From Chrysomallon squamiferum (lineage: Eukaryota; Mollusca; Gastropoda; Neomphalida; Peltospiridae), in assembly GCA_012295275.1 (NCBI GenBank), contig CM022673.1:25338261-25402260 (forward strand): DNA of 64,000 bases. Reading direction: 5' to 3'. The notes below the pieces were generated by a model. The model was not told where the DNA came from and made no database searches. It saw nothing but the letters and a program-made list of their open reading frames with translations. Positions 13,621-29,213 of this stretch are shown piece by piece (within the stretch, counting starts at the first letter, position 1; every line of letters begins with the position of its first letter). The position numbers and the translations under genes were made by a program.

Positions 13621-16571
13621 TTTTTTTTTTTTTTCTTTTTTTTTTTTTTTTTGACATTTCACTGGGCTATATAATAAGAATATAATTTGAATTTTTTGCA
13701 TGCCAGCTTTTTATTATTTTTAATATATATTATAAATATCTGCTTCAAATTATTTAAATCTTAATTTTTTTGTTTTGTTTTGGTGAATGCAGACAGCAGG
13801 AGACTAAGATAATATATTTTCTTTATTAATAAACTTTTCTATAAGCTGAAAATGTAAAATAAATAAACATTTTAAAAAAAGAAAGAAGAAAGTATTAAGT
13901 AACAGACCTTTTTTTTGTCCATTATGAAATAAAATAAGTTAAAAAGTTAAAAAAGAAAAGCTGTTGGCAAAGCCTATATATATAACATTAACCATCACAC
14001 CACAAAGTCTAGTGTTCGCAACTTAAAACTTGTTTCCTAAAGCTTTTGATAATTAAAATGTAAAAGTTCCGTATATCGATAAAAAGCAAGAGGGAAAAAA
14101 TTACAGGTTTTTAACTGTCTGGAATAAGAATGTCGTGGGAAGACAAAAGTGAGGGGAAGACGAAGGTAAACTCAACACTACACAATACAATGTCATCACA
14201 AACAGTTCATCATATAGTGGTGTTTTTCAAAAGATTTGTCAATATTAAATATCTAGATTTATTAATTAATTAGAATATTCTTGATGAGATGATGATCATC
14301 AACTTATTCTCATTTAGCTGGAACACTGTAAATTCTAAATCAAATGAGGGTGTTGGATCTCAAAATAGATTTCATCTGTTTCACTGGAAGCAATGTAATC
14401 GCCTATTCTTTGTATTAGACATTGGTATTGTGCAGTGCCTTAACAAGAATTTGACAGATGGAAATCTCTATCACAACCAAGAAAACTGCAAGGCCTTCTT
14501 GTGAAGAAATTAAAACATCAGAGAAAACAGATACTTGAAAATGTTGTACTACAAGTTCTTTGGTTTAAATGAAATTATTAAACTGCTTCGTTTTCTTTAG
14601 TAGGTGAGACAGAATGGCATGGACATGCCTGTTATCAGATTGTATAAAATATCTACAAAACTAATGTAATGAGACACCAAGTCTAAGGATCTAATTTAAT
14701 ATACACAATACTAAACACTGAAAAGTATTTGCAAGCACCACAACGTAACACTATCTTTGGAATTCAGCCCCGACTCTCTAAAAACAACAAAAAAAAGAAG
14801 CGATAAATTATTATTTTTGTCTTTAAGGGATAGCTGTAATATAACTGTTAAAATACAACAGTTTCGTGCAAATGTTTAATTCACACTGAACACAACATGG
14901 TAATATAATTTAATTTAAAAAAAAAAAAAAAAAAAATTGCCTCTAACATATAAAATCACTACTTCTATGATTTATCATGTTAATAAATAAAACTACATTT
15001 ATTATCTAATTTGTACAATCAATCAATTTGCTATTTGCCTACAATTATATATATATATATATATAAAAAAAGAGTTAAATATCCATAGCTATATACCATC
15101 AGTATACATATTAGTTACACATACTGATGATCAAAAAAAGTACACCATATTTTATTGGAAATAAAAACAATTTTGTATTATTTTGCATGACGTAACCGGC
15201 TGCTAGTATTTGTGCTGTATTTTACATTGATTCAACCTTACTGTGCACATAAAATGACAGGTAATGTTTTATGCGTGGCATAAAAAAAAGGTGTCACAAT
15301 AAACGATATGTATCTGTGATCAATAAAATGCACAAGATGGCAGACAGCTGAAGAGAGTTTCACAGTTACGCAAGAATTCAATTCACCTGCTGAAATCAAT
15401 ATTTCAGCCAGTCTACTGAACTGTACGTATCTGTTTTTAACAATTACGACAAAAACTTTTGTATTTTACGACTATGAAAAGACGTCACAGTCTGTTACTT
15501 GGTTATTAATCAGATAGTGAAACTGGCCATTTCTGAAACTGACTAGTTTTTTTTTTTTAATTAAGTACACTTTTTGTTTTAATATCCTGACAGTGTTGGC
15601 ATATGCAGGTGATTATTTCAATTTACTCTCATTTTCATTTTTATCATGTCTTAAAAGGACTAGCAGAAAAACAACTTGCTCATGAAAAGCATATTCTATA
15701 TAGGTATTTTAAAAATTTTTAAGTGAATTAATAAAGATCAAACAGCTTCTTCTGTAGACATGTGTTAATTTTGTAACAGTTAATTAGATTCATTGTTTAT
15801 TTTATATTATAAGTGATGAGTTATTTAGCCTGTATCCAGAAACCTGGAGCACCTCCATTCCCAAGCTTGCCAGATAAATGGTTCAGTGCTTTTTAATAAG
15901 AACATTCTAAATGTTTTCACAACATCTGCAGACACTCTGTGCTAAAAACATCCTCTTACATCAGTGACCACATAGTGTGGAATTACTGACATGCAAGAAG
16001 GAATGAATGTTGTGATGTCTGTGTTCATGCTCCACCATATGGTCAAGCATTAAGCTCAGTCATATTTTAAATGCTATTCATTCAAATTACAGCATTACCA
16101 TAGATATATATATAGATCTATAGATACATCGATATACTTTGTTTTGATCACGAGTATAAATATTATTTGAAATTTCAGTTTTTAAATAAAGAGCTTCAAA
16201 TTAAAAAAGAAAAAACTTCAAAGCACATAACCCAGTATCTAACATGGTCATTAGTACTGCTGGTGTATCAGGCCTCTGAATTTGCTACATCAGTTTAATA
16301 AAATGAATGTCATATCATTTAAAATAGTCATTTACACAATAATCATTTATGTGAATGACAAAAACTGTTTACTTTTTTAACTATACAAATTGTTGAGAAA
16401 ACTGTATAATCACAATAATTTTTTGAACTAAATAAAAAAATGTTTTTTGTTTTTTTAGGGGTTGGGACTAACTGCTGTTCTAAAGCTGTTTGTTTCAAAC
16501 ATGATGATGACTATCAACTAAAAACTTTTATTTTAAACAAAGACTGGAAAAACTTCTTGATAATATAGAAT

Positions 16572-16617
<46 letters not shown>

Positions 16618-19378
16618 TAATAATAATAATAGTAAGATATTTATAGATGTAAAACAAAAATCATTTCAGCACCATAAAGTGTAAAACAAAATAAATTCTG
16701 TTAAAAGAAACAATTAAATTATGTGAGATTACGATCTGACTGAAGCATATCTTCAGTAAACAGTTATTTGTAGCAGAAACAAACTGTCTACCAAACAACA
16801 AGTTTTAAATAAACAAGTCACTAATAACTACAGAGACTAATGAATTTCCCTATTTCAAATCATCAGTTACAAGGACTATATGTCTATTAACAGCACTAAA
16901 CAGTTTTTAAATGCAAACAGAAAGAGATAACTGGTACAATGTTAATATAAATAACTAATGTAAACAAAACACAAATTCCCAACTAATATGGCACAAGCAA
17001 AAACGTCTAGGCCCAAATTCCTAAAATCTCTCTAACCCAATTATTTGCCCGATGCTAAGTTACATATTCATAAAGCATTGTTCAATAAATGATTTAAAGT
17101 CATATTTAAAGAAATACCTTACCAATTCCTAATGTAGCTATTTGCAATATTTGATTAGAAGGCAAAAGACGAGAATATTTAACAATCAATTAAGCTTAGA
17201 AAGTTTTCATGAATTCAGGCCGTGTTTTTACATTCTTGTCAACACATTTAAACTATCCAAAATTCACTAACATTCACAATCACAAATAACATGCAACAGT
17301 AAAGTTACACTCAACAACAAAAATAAACAAATAAATATCTATAAAATAAATAAAATGTTATGCAAGGCTTGCTGCAGTTTGGCTGAAGGGGGTGTGGGAA
17401 AGAGACCCACCCACTCCTGCTTGGACCAAGGTGTGTGCTGTTTTGCACTCAGCTGTCAAATGGTATCAACACAACAACATAGTTGACTTTGTAAGCAACC
17501 TAATAAAGTATTATAAATATCTACTTACTCAATATTTAAAGTATCAGTATTCTCATTTATAGTCTTACTGACTGATGACAGCAAGAAAATTACCTTAACA
17601 CCTAAAGCTATCATTTATTTAAAGAATTAAAAACTTTGAATTTTTTAATCAGATATGAAATAAAATGATATATATATATATATTATATAAAGAAGAAATA
17701 CCTAACAGAATCATGCATCTTTCACATTCATGGTATATTACACAATTATAGGAAAATAACTTTTTTCAAATGTTTACTTCTGCCTTAATCCTAAAACACT
17801 ACAACCTATCTTTTTTCTGTTATTATAAAAGTTCATTAAACCATAAGATAAAAAAAAAAAAAAAAAAAATTCTGAATTTTCATTTTATTACAATCAATCA
17901 ATTTTTTTTAATTTTGGAGGCTGAATTAATTAATATTTAATCATTTAATAAAAATATTTTTATCTTCTAAACATCAAATTTAAAATTCTGAATGATGACA
18001 GAATAATCTGCAAATATTCAACTAGAATAAACTATTGAAATTCCACTGCTTAAACTATCTGCTTTCATGTCATGGTGTTAATTCAGTTTTACTCCTATGT
18101 TCATATACCGAATGCAGTTTTAAAATAGATTTATTTGTCCAGTTTTTAAGAAAATTTATTAACCAATCAAGGGAAGTGCCAAGCCAATCAGAAAAGACTT
18201 ACAAAATAATCCAAACACATCATGAAAAATAAAAACAAAAAATAAAAAGGAAAAAGCACCATTTGTTGTTGACTAACTCATGGTAACTGTTAAATAAAAC
18301 AATATTATAAAGAAAAGATCTGACTAGATGTTGGAAACCAAAACAAAATTGATCAATAATTTACTTTTTCAGCTTTTGTAAGGAGTAGTGCAAGTTAAAA
18401 AAAAATATGTATATATATATATATATATATATATGCATGCTTTAGTATTTACAACAAAGAGAAATTCCTCCTGGATGGGTGGTCAACCCGTATGTAACCT
18501 TGGTCTCTGGCGGTCTGTAAAGTACTTGCTTTATCACAGTAGTATCTCAACATATTATCCAGATATTCATCAGAATATGATATTAACACTTCTTATTTGT
18601 GTTCATTTACAATCAATCATTCATTAATTTATGTCATGAAGGCAGAGTTTATTAAAATTTAATGTTAATTCACATTTCGACTCTCACTTTTATAGGAATT
18701 CACTTACCAAATCTGTGTTTTGCTAACTGGCTTCACCGAGAACTTTAACGATCCTAATAACCCTTTTATATATATATATATATTTTAATGAAATACAGTT
18801 AAATAGTTAATTAACCTTTGTCTCTGACATACATACATGTACTACTAGCACACCTCACAATTCTTCTCAAACAAGTTATGAAACAAGCATCAGCCTGTCA
18901 CTCATGCTACTAAACTATATCCATTATACTCATGTTACAAAATATTTCAGATGTCAGTTGGATGTTACTTCAACTGCTTCAGATCTTGTTCCTGCATTCT
19001 GTGAATATTGCTATAATTGGTAGTAATTAGGCAAGTGAAGAGTAGAGCTACAAATATTCGTTCTTTCACTCTTTTAAGTTTTTAACTTCTAGCTGAGATC
19101 AATCATCCAACATTTTACCAACCTTCTTTTAACTTTCTCACGGAAGAAAGACAAAAACTCTTTTGCATGTCGAGTCCACGGTTTCCTTGCAAATTACACA
19201 ATTCTTAGTTAAATAAACAATGTTAATTCGTGTCCTTTCAGTGAAAATTTAGTTGATCAGATCGGATTCTCATCTAACCACAGCACATCATTTAAGGTTT
19301 AACACACTGCTAATTAAATTCAGCATCTGATTCGAATTTCTGCATCCTCTGCATTCAGATATCATTATCTTTAAGATG

Positions 19379-19418
<40 letters not shown>

Positions 19419-19751
19419 AAAATTAAAATAAGTAATAGTATGTAAAAGAATTATTTGATCTGCAAGAGGCTGTCCTTTTATCAACAACTAAACTTTCAAT
19501 CCAAGCAAATATTTCCCAAACACAAGATCATGAATGTTGATTTTTTTTTTTTTTTTTTAAAACCTCAGAAGTCAAAGGTCACGAATCAGTTCAAGATGTC
19601 AAGAATCACCTAAAAGAGGCAAAACTGTTAAAGACAGTTGTCGAAGTTCTTCACAGTTTACACTGCCTAAAACAATGAACACATATGTTTAAAAACAAAA
19701 AGAAAACAACCAAAATGCAAGCATTGATGTGAAAGACGCTGGCAACGTTAG
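13621..19751 (-). other. 3' UTR / downstream region of MOB2
   Basis: No coding signal. The minus (sense) strand is T-rich, mirroring the gene 1 side. It contains an AAT microsatellite at 16574-16631, poly-A/T tracts (for example about 19387-19413) and short TA runs. Candidate minus-strand AATAAA hexamers exist (for example TTTATT on plus near 17884) but the end is not resolved. Confidence 0.45.
16574..16631. repeat. (AAT)n microsatellite
   Basis: About 19 trinucleotide copies with one aac interruption, in the MOB2 3' region. Confidence 0.95.
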
Positions 19752-22700
19752 CTATGTTGGAGCTACTTCCTGCAAGGTGGAAATAACCTCCATGTCCCTG
19801 TCCTGTTCAGCTGACGTCTGCTCGTTCTGGTTCGGGTCAGGCAGTGACTTGATGAGAGCTGTAATGAGATCTTGTAGCACTTCAGTGTCCTTTTCTTCCA
19901 ACAGGTCAAATCTCATGTTGAGTACCATGAAGTGAGTGAACAAACTGTTTAGATGACCATGAATACCTAACATGATTATATCTCTATAGTGTGCGTGGTA
20001 TATATGAGCAAACACGTGTAGCAGGTACCTGTGAATCTTCTTCACAAAATTGTCAAAACAGCTGGGAAAGGAATGATCTGAAAGAGAAAATTAAAATGTT
20101 TGAGCGAGTCAAAACATCTTAACAAGTTACTGTCATACAGAGCATTAAAATGTCATTTCTCTCCACAGGAATTTTTTTCTCATCCATTTCAAACTTTTCC
20201 AGGAACAAATCTGCTATTAAAACAGTCACAACTTTAAATATTAAAGAAATATAATCTACACTTTTCTAGGTACGTACCAAATTTTGTAGGGAAGACAGTT
20301 TCATCTGTGATAGTTTTTTGTATAAATGTCATTACATAGTCAATATACTGTGGAGCAGAGTATTTGTATTTCTTGCCTTTATCATCATACCACAAATATT
20401 GTCTGAAATACAATTTAAATTAAAAGATTAAAAACTGCATCAACTACATGAATTTAAATGTTTATTTTGCAAAAGAGTCAATAAAATTTCTGGATACTAT
20501 TTTTTAAAAGACAAGAAAATATGTATGTCCAAAACAAAAAATTAATATTTATTTAATAATATTTCTTGTAACTGCTGCAGTTATTTATGTACAATTTCCA
20601 AAGTAATGAATTTTAAATAGTAACGATGTAAGTCAGTATTATAATAAATCTACTACATTAACAAGTCAAAAATCTTTATTTTACATTATGACTTAAACAG
20701 TCTACTCTGGATACAAGTACTATATATCTAACTTGAATTTAAATGAAAGTCTGCTGACAAACTAGTGAATTTATTGTGTTTCAGAAGAGATAAAACAACA
20801 AACTGTCACATACACACTGCGTGGAGCACCCATTGAAGGACAGTTTTCTGAAGTGCAGTATTCTGATATGACTCCATACATCAGGTTTACATGGTCAAAA
20901 AAGGACATTGCTGAAAATTAAATATCAGTACTTAATAAATATGTTGTAATAAAAATGTTTATATAAATATAAATTATTATCCATTATTAAGTATAATTTC
21001 TTAATAAAGATACTTTTTCAAATAAGTAAATCACATATAAATATGATCAGTTTTTATATTACATTACAGTTATTTGTTATCCTGGAGTTTTTTGTTTTTG
21101 TTTCAATACTCTAATAGAATTGTGGAGATTTAGAGTGATTTATTGTATTGTTTGTTTTACTCTACAAATAAATGAACTGTCTACATTAGCTGTTTTCTTG
21201 CTTCTCACTCTGGTTATTATGAGTTTTTATAGCAGTTGAAGCAATGATTCTGAAATATAATATGAAGATATTAACTTTTGATTATTTGGGAGGGGGAAGT
21301 TTTTTGTTTGTATTTTTCTATTTCTTTTTTCTATTTTTTTTGTTTTGTTTTCTTTCTTTATCTAAATCAGAATTTACAACTGTGCATGTATCTTCTACTT
21401 TTTTTTAACTGTAAGTTTTAATACAACAGAGAGGCCTGTTATACCTTTTAGGGCCAAATTTTGATTCTGTTTATACATCCTAGGTTATTCTGGATATTCC
21501 TGTAAAATAATATAGCCTCCTTATTCGAGACTTAAAAAAACTATTTAAGGTTTTGGTAAGCATAACTTAACGTTTCTAAATAATATTCTTAATGATCTGG
21601 AAATTTTTTAATTCCTAATAAAAAATATCAGTATTTTGTTTATATTGCATCTTACAACCTCTCCTAATATCAGTTATATATTTTTTCTGTTGTATTTTTT
21701 TTTTTCTTTTTTCCCTTGTTATTAGTTATCTTGAATTTGTACAGTTCATTATTACAAGTACTATATTGTTGTAACCACTGAATAAGTTATATTGATTTCA
21801 ATTTTTTGCTTCATTTTTTTTATTTTTTTTTTTTTTTCTTCTTCCAAATCTGTGTTTGATATTTTGTCATGTATGTGGTATTTTGTTTATCAAAGATGGC
21901 TAGGCATCTCTGGATATGTGCTATTGCTATGGAAACCAATGGTAAATCATGGCAAGTTATAATCTGCTTTTCTGATTGTGGAGCCATGTTTCTTGTCTGC
22001 AAAGGAGATAATTAATGAAGTTTTATATTCTTAAACCATGTTTCTCTGAAACAAGTCCTTTAACATTCCATAACTAAATGCAATAGCCTTTGTTGTTTTA
22101 TGTGTTATACTGGTCAAAAGTGCATTGTAATGGTATCTATTCTCTTAGCATAAAGATAAAATTTAGTAACTGTATATATTAGATGAAATCTAACTATGGA
22201 TATCATAAATTATGTGCCATATGTTTATGAGACTTCCATTCTGCTGGTCATTTGCCTGTGGCATTTCATTATTCACTTTATTTGCTTATTCTACTTTCTT
22301 TGTTTTTGTAAATGATTATTTCTTATTGCCTGAACAAAGCAGATGTGAAGTCTGTTAAGAAAGATCAATTCATCACGATTTCTTTGGATTTCTTCAGCAT
22401 GCTTCAATGGAGGGAGTTATTTTATGTTGCTATCAAAGACCCGTTCATGATGTCTACTATCAATACAACCACTGACATCATCAGATTTCTGCCATTTATG
22501 GAAGTATTTGACATTTATACTCACTCATTCTTTTAAGCAATTCATCAAACTTACACCATTCACAACTAAACAAATTTTTTATTTGTTTTCTAGATATATC
22601 AACTTTGACTGAATGTCAGCAGCTCATAACTGTAAGTTATAAAAGACTCAAACTCTTCTTTTATTTGTAGTCTTTTCTTAGTTTGTTATATTAATTCCTA

Positions 22701-25700
22701 ATTATGTAACTGCTAAGACCTTTCACAGTGGTCTCTATAAGCCTGTGAGCTGTTGTTTTTGGTATGGATGAGCTAAGCAGGTCAATAAATGGCATCTTGC
22801 CAGTAAACTAAGTACAATGATGAGTTCTGACCAGGATATGACTAACAAAGGTGGAACAGGAAAACTTAGTCCTGTTCAAACACAAGTAACAATAATCCAC
22901 CCAAATTAAGGTGTACAAAAATCAGTGAAAAGAATATTTGTTTAAATATCTGATTTCAATAAAAAAAAAAAAACTGTATTTATAAATACAAAACAGGTTG
23001 GGTTTTTTAAAACAAAAAAAGACAAAAAAATATTTATTAAATCTGAAGTAAGATTTAAAAATAGTTTTTGTGAAAGATGTTCTACCTGTTACCTTTATTT
23101 AATCTTTAACTTATTTCTTTTTAATTTCTTTTCTTTTAATTTTATTTTTTATTACCTGTTTTTTCTTGAATAAATAATGAAAGTTTGATACTTAATACTT
23201 TATTGTATTAATAGTTATGGGTTTCAGTTGTACAGTTTATGATAACTATGTACAAACAACAGCTATTCTTATCAGCAGCACCTGATCTTATACAATGCAT
23301 CAGAGATAAAAAGAAAGGATATATCACTGTCTAAAGTTCAGGATGAACCGTAAACATGCTCTGTATTTTTCAGGGTATTTATGTCCTTGCAGTTTTCATA
23401 ATCATTTAAATGGTCTGAATATTTAATGTGTGTATATGCGTATATCTCAAAATGTATTATGGTAATTGTATTGTTCCAGAAGACGAAACATATTCAAATC
23501 ATTCACCAGCACAGTGTGTCGTATAACCAACATCTATTACCATTGATCCCAAAACAACATGATTGAAATTGCATTGTGCTCTGTCTGTAAGACCTGGTTT
23601 TATGCCTTTTCAATTATTTTGAGTGAGACAGGGAGTAGAAAATAAAAAAATCAATCATGTTAAAACTGCCAGATACTGGAAGTGAACAGCAGCACTGTCT
23701 ATTATCTTGTTTAAAAGTGACTGCTGAAAATTTATCCATTTGGTCTGCATTTTTTTTTTCTTTCTTTTTTTCAATTTTAAATAAACATGACACAAACACA
23801 TACACACATATGCATGCATATGTATGAAAGGAAGCAGATTAACAGAATTCTGATCACTGAAAATAACTAGAAATTACAGAATTAGCTGAACACATGGAAC
23901 ATTAATGCAAAGGTATATTTTTGATTTGGGTTAATATCACTAATTTCAGTGTTTTTTTTAATGATTTGATGTTGGTTAACATCTTTAGACACCTTTGGAG
24001 AGTGTATAATATTAAGCTTTAACGATGAATCTGTTCATTTAAATAAACAAGTATTCACTTTATATTATATGGTTGCTCAAGATTTGTGATTTAAGGTACA
24101 GAGCAGTAAAAGAAAAAACTCTACGTACAGTACATATTGGGTTTGAGTAATAATTGACAAAAGTGTGTTACTAAATGCTTTGTTTTCAAGGATATTAAAT
24201 AAAGAATCAAATAAATATTCCCTAGTAGCATATTATTAAATCTTTGAGATTATCAGGAATGGCTGAACAAGAACTAGTTGAAAACTAATATTTGAAACTA
24301 ATATTTTTCTATTATTTTTATGTTATATGTTTTTCAAAAATTAGAATAATCCTATTTTTAAATGGATATATGTTTTCAAAAATCAAAATAATACTAATTT
24401 GATAAATCACTTATTAACTGGTTGAAATTAACCACCAGCATTTACTGGAATGTGTCATCTGACAGCAACTGAAGAAAACCTCAAAATAAACCCAAAGTAA
24501 AAACTCACTGTGAGTTGCCAACCATTCATTATAATCAAGTTGAGGAGGTAGAGCTACGAGTTTGAAGAAATCTGCATCAGTGATTCTTTCTTTTATGTAA
24601 TCTTCACATAAATATTGTTTTTCTTCTTCTGGAGGAGTTGGACAGTCTTTGTCTTTTCGTCTTCCTTTCCTAGAAAAAAGAAAAGAAAAAAAAGAGAGAT
24701 ATATTAATTTTGGTCAATTTTTTGTTAATACTGGTTAACTAGGTTCAATCACTAAAATCACCAGTTTGATATAATATTAAATTTTAAATATTTTTTTTTA
24801 TATCTCAGGTAGTCTAATTTCACAGTTATGTATTTCTTTTATAAATTTTGAAGAACTAATTTTGTTATTTAATAAACTATGCAGTAACAGTAAAATGCAT
24901 TACTGGAACTTTTTCGATTAAATTATGATTATGGTCTTGTGATCATCTCTCTGGAACTGATTCCATGCTATGATAGTTGGAAAAATATAACAACACTATA
25001 CCTTCTGTTATTTTTATTACTAGTTAAAAATGTTTTTGTTAACATACAAATAATTCATTCCCTACCAATACCATAGCCAAATACCAGTGTACTGGGAACC
25101 CAAAACAAAAGAATACAGAAATTTCAGTAAATATAAGCCTTTTCAAAATAGTTGATTTACTCATTTAATATGATAAAATAAATCTTAAAAAAAGAGTTTC
25201 GTTTTATTTATGGCTAATTTCTATTTTGACAACAATCATACAATTATTTTAAATGCGATATGGTGATATGGACATGTAATTATTTCAACACTAGCAATTC
25301 CCAGTTTCAGATTAGATTAATTGCAGCTAAAACATTCAATCAATTAAAAATGAATTTTTTTTTTTAGAATTTCCGGTCAGCTTTCATGTGCTTTTATTTA
25401 GTTATAATAAATTTTTATTTTTACTACTTGCTATTTTTAGTTAAGGTAACAGTATCTGTAATTTATTTAAATACAGTATGTAGAACAGGCAACTGTCAAT
25501 GGAAAAAGAAATAACAATATTCATTATTAAATCATGATATGGACTTTAGGACATGCTTTCACATTCATCACAAACTATTAAAGCGATGGCAAATCATTCA
25601 GACATTTTTCAATAAGGACACCTGCAACATGACAGAAATGAACCATTTATCATCTGTAGATGTTAAGAATTTAAAGAGAACAGTTATAAGATGTATTAAC

Positions 25701-27264
25701 CAGATTTTAGGAAAAACGTCATAAATATTTAACTACATTCTGAAGAAAAGAAGAAAGATGTAAATTGATCTCCTTTCTTTTACATTTTTTAATGCATAAT
25801 ATTAAAACAATTAGGGTGGCAGAAAACGGTTTATTCCATGAAAATCAAAACTGAATGATACAGAAATAGGGCCATTTCCTTTCACAGCCAGAGTAAAATA
25901 TTAATACCAAACATAAAATGAGCTGTGCTAAAACATTTCATAACATTTAAAAAAGAAAATTTAAATAGGAACTAAAAACAACATGATTTAATTAATTGTA
26001 GACATGACCTGGCTTGGAACACAAAGAAAGAGTATAAAAACAATCACACCTCTGTTTACACCATTGTGTTTACTTAATGTGATTAAATGGGAATTTAAAA
26101 GAACCATGATCAATAAGAAACAGCATACTTGTAGAGAAATTAAAATTCAGCAAAATAAACTGAAAAAAGTGGGAAAATTTATACAGTGACTATGATTATT
26201 TTACTTATTAGACTCCCAATGCCATATCTTCAACAACAAGCAGTCTAAATAGTATAAAATCAACTTCAGAATAAATTATATATCAAAATTACACAAACCA
26301 GATTAATTTATATTTAATCTACATTTACTAAGGGTTTTTATATATAAAATAGAGGCAATATTGAAAAAATACAAAACATATATGTACAATGTATATGTGT
26401 GTTTGTGTTTGTGTTTGTGTTTGTGTTTGTGTTTGTGTTTGTGTTTGTGTTTGTGTTTGTGTTAGTGTGTGTGTTTGTGTTTGTGTGTGATCTTAACAGT
26501 TTTGAATACCATATATAAAAAAAAACATAAAAAACAAAACCCCATTATATTAAAAATTAATCACATTTAATAACATTAAAGAATAAGATTATTATAGATG
26601 ATTAACATGAACTCAAAACCCTTAACTTCTACAACCTCAGATGACAAATATTAATTACTTTCAGTATCAAATTCCACCGCTATTTAACAAACAATAAACT
26701 GCAGCATGTGTTATCAATGTCAATATAAAGGCAATCTGACTCCACATACATATGCACAGCATCTGTGCAAAGCAACAATCAGCCATAATTCTGCAAGATT
26801 TGTTAACAGTAATAATCAATATCAAACATTAATAACAACTTTCAGTTTTCACTTATGCTTCGTCTCCCGTTCTACTTGGAATAGCATAAAATAATCCATT
26901 GCATGGCTGTTAAGAAATTCATGAATATTAAAGATCGTAATGATGTATGAATAACAGGCTTCTTGAAATTCACAAAGAAACGTGGTTAAACCAAAAAAGA
27001 AATCTAGGCAGGTAATAATATGTATCTTGAGCCTCACATTACTCCTGTAATGACACATAATAACAGAGTACAAGTACAAGTACAAAAGAAAAATCCAAGA
27101 AGATAAGCAGCTGACAAATTTAAATGTTCCACCTGACCTGACAGAGAGGTGGGAATTAAGCTCTGCAAGTTCAAAATTTCTGTTATTTATATAGCAAGAC
27201 TAATGGTCAGAAAAATTAACAATTAACAATTATGGTGTATGTTGCTAATCAGAATGGGTGTGTA

Positions 27265-27306
<42 letters not shown>

Positions 27307-27463
27307 TGTGTTTGTGTGTTTGTCACTGTTTACTTAACTGTCATTAAATAATAATATCTACACACACATATATGTACAGATACATATGTGTGTGTGTGTG
27401 CAGGCGTGCGTGCATGTGTATGTTTATATATATATAAACACACACATATACACATACACATAC

Positions 27464-27530
<67 letters not shown>

Positions 27531-29140
27531 ATTCAACTTAAACTTACTTACCACAGTTTGAAAACAAGGAGGATTCCAGTTGTCATATTTGATTTACACT
27601 TGAAAAATGTTTTTAATGAAAAGAGGTTCTCCAGTTTTTCTAACTAGTCCACTATACTGAACTTTAAAGCCCAAACTAATTACCACTATCCTCAGGAAAA
27701 AGAAGTGAAATTTCTTTTGACTGCTAAGTAAATTTTGTGTCCTGTTTGTTCAGCCAGCAACAAATTTGTAGTATCAATCACAACAGAATATACCAAGTTT
27801 GATCACAATGATGTGTCAGTACTATTTTGGTTCAGTGACTGGTTTACAGAATTACCACTCCAGTAATCATTAATCAAGTAATTATAGCTGTATGTATCAC
27901 AAGTAACAATAAAAACAAAATATAAATAAAAACAAAACCAAAAAGATGAGAATACTTCTTTGATATAAATAATAATGTAAAGAAAATATTATTATTAATT
28001 TAAAATTTAAAATTTAAAATTTAAAAAATTTTAAAATTTAATTTTACACCTAGTTGACTAAACTACTGTCACATTTCCTGGTACGAGTTGAGCTGAGGAC
28101 ACAAAAGCAGTGTTGTATCATGTAGTCAGGGCACAAAGCATGTACAAAAACAGTTTCTTCACCTTGCTATTCAATGAGTATCCCTGTTCCCTCACCTGAC
28201 AAAACCACGTGGTGTGTACAACAGCCTATGAACAATTTATTTCTACATGGTCTGATAAAAATCAGGTCATGTTTGTGTATCATGAACTTTCAATACTATA
28301 AATAAATTAAAATTAATGTGCATATCATATGATTCATAGATAATTTTTTTTTCTTTTTTTTTTCTTTACACAGGAAAAAGCAACCAATTGAAAAAAGATA
28401 AAAAGAAATAAAAACTTAAAATATTTTTTTAGCCTTTAAATGTATTACACTTAACTAAATATTTATTTACAAACATCCAAATACATCTTAACAAATAAAC
28501 AGAGTCAGATATTAGGCCTTTGTGTTGATAAGTTTTTTGTTTTTTTTTTTTTTGTTGAAAAAAGTCAAAAAGAGAAAAAAATAGCATTTCTGTTAAAAGT
28601 AATCTTTTTTGTGCACCTTCTATATTATCAGCTTTATTTAAATATTTAATATTATCTCAAATACAATATTTATACCAGATTTAGAATCAGCACACTAGGA
28701 AATAACATATGAAATACCCAACATTATTGTTTGTTTTTTTGTTCTGTTCAAAAGATAAATCTAAAAGACTTTTCAATGTAACAGTATACATAATTAAGTA
28801 TGTAAATGGAATGATAACAAAAATTAATAAATGAAAGAATAAATAAATATTACATTGCTAATTTTATATTTTAAATGACATCATCATACACTTTATGTCA
28901 GAAATAGAAAGAATAAGATGCCACACCTACAAGTTTTTTGTATTGGTAAGCACCCTTTGATAGACTGGTCACTGTTTTATATTTTATGAATTAAGAAACA
29001 GGACTTTAATCAAATAAAATTTTTAAAAAACAAATGAAAAAATAAAGAATACAAAACTACAGAAAGAAAACAACAGCAACAACAAAAATAATAATAAAAT
29101 TACTTTCCACTACAAAGTAATGATTTTAATATTGTTATTG

Positions 29141-29213
<73 letters not shown>

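Noticed and set aside
19729-19935. 68-codon plus-strand ORF with many Ser and Cys
   Set aside because: Antisense of the last MOB2 exon.
27330-27527. ORF of repeated Met-Tyr
   Set aside because: Translation of the CATATA microsatellite.
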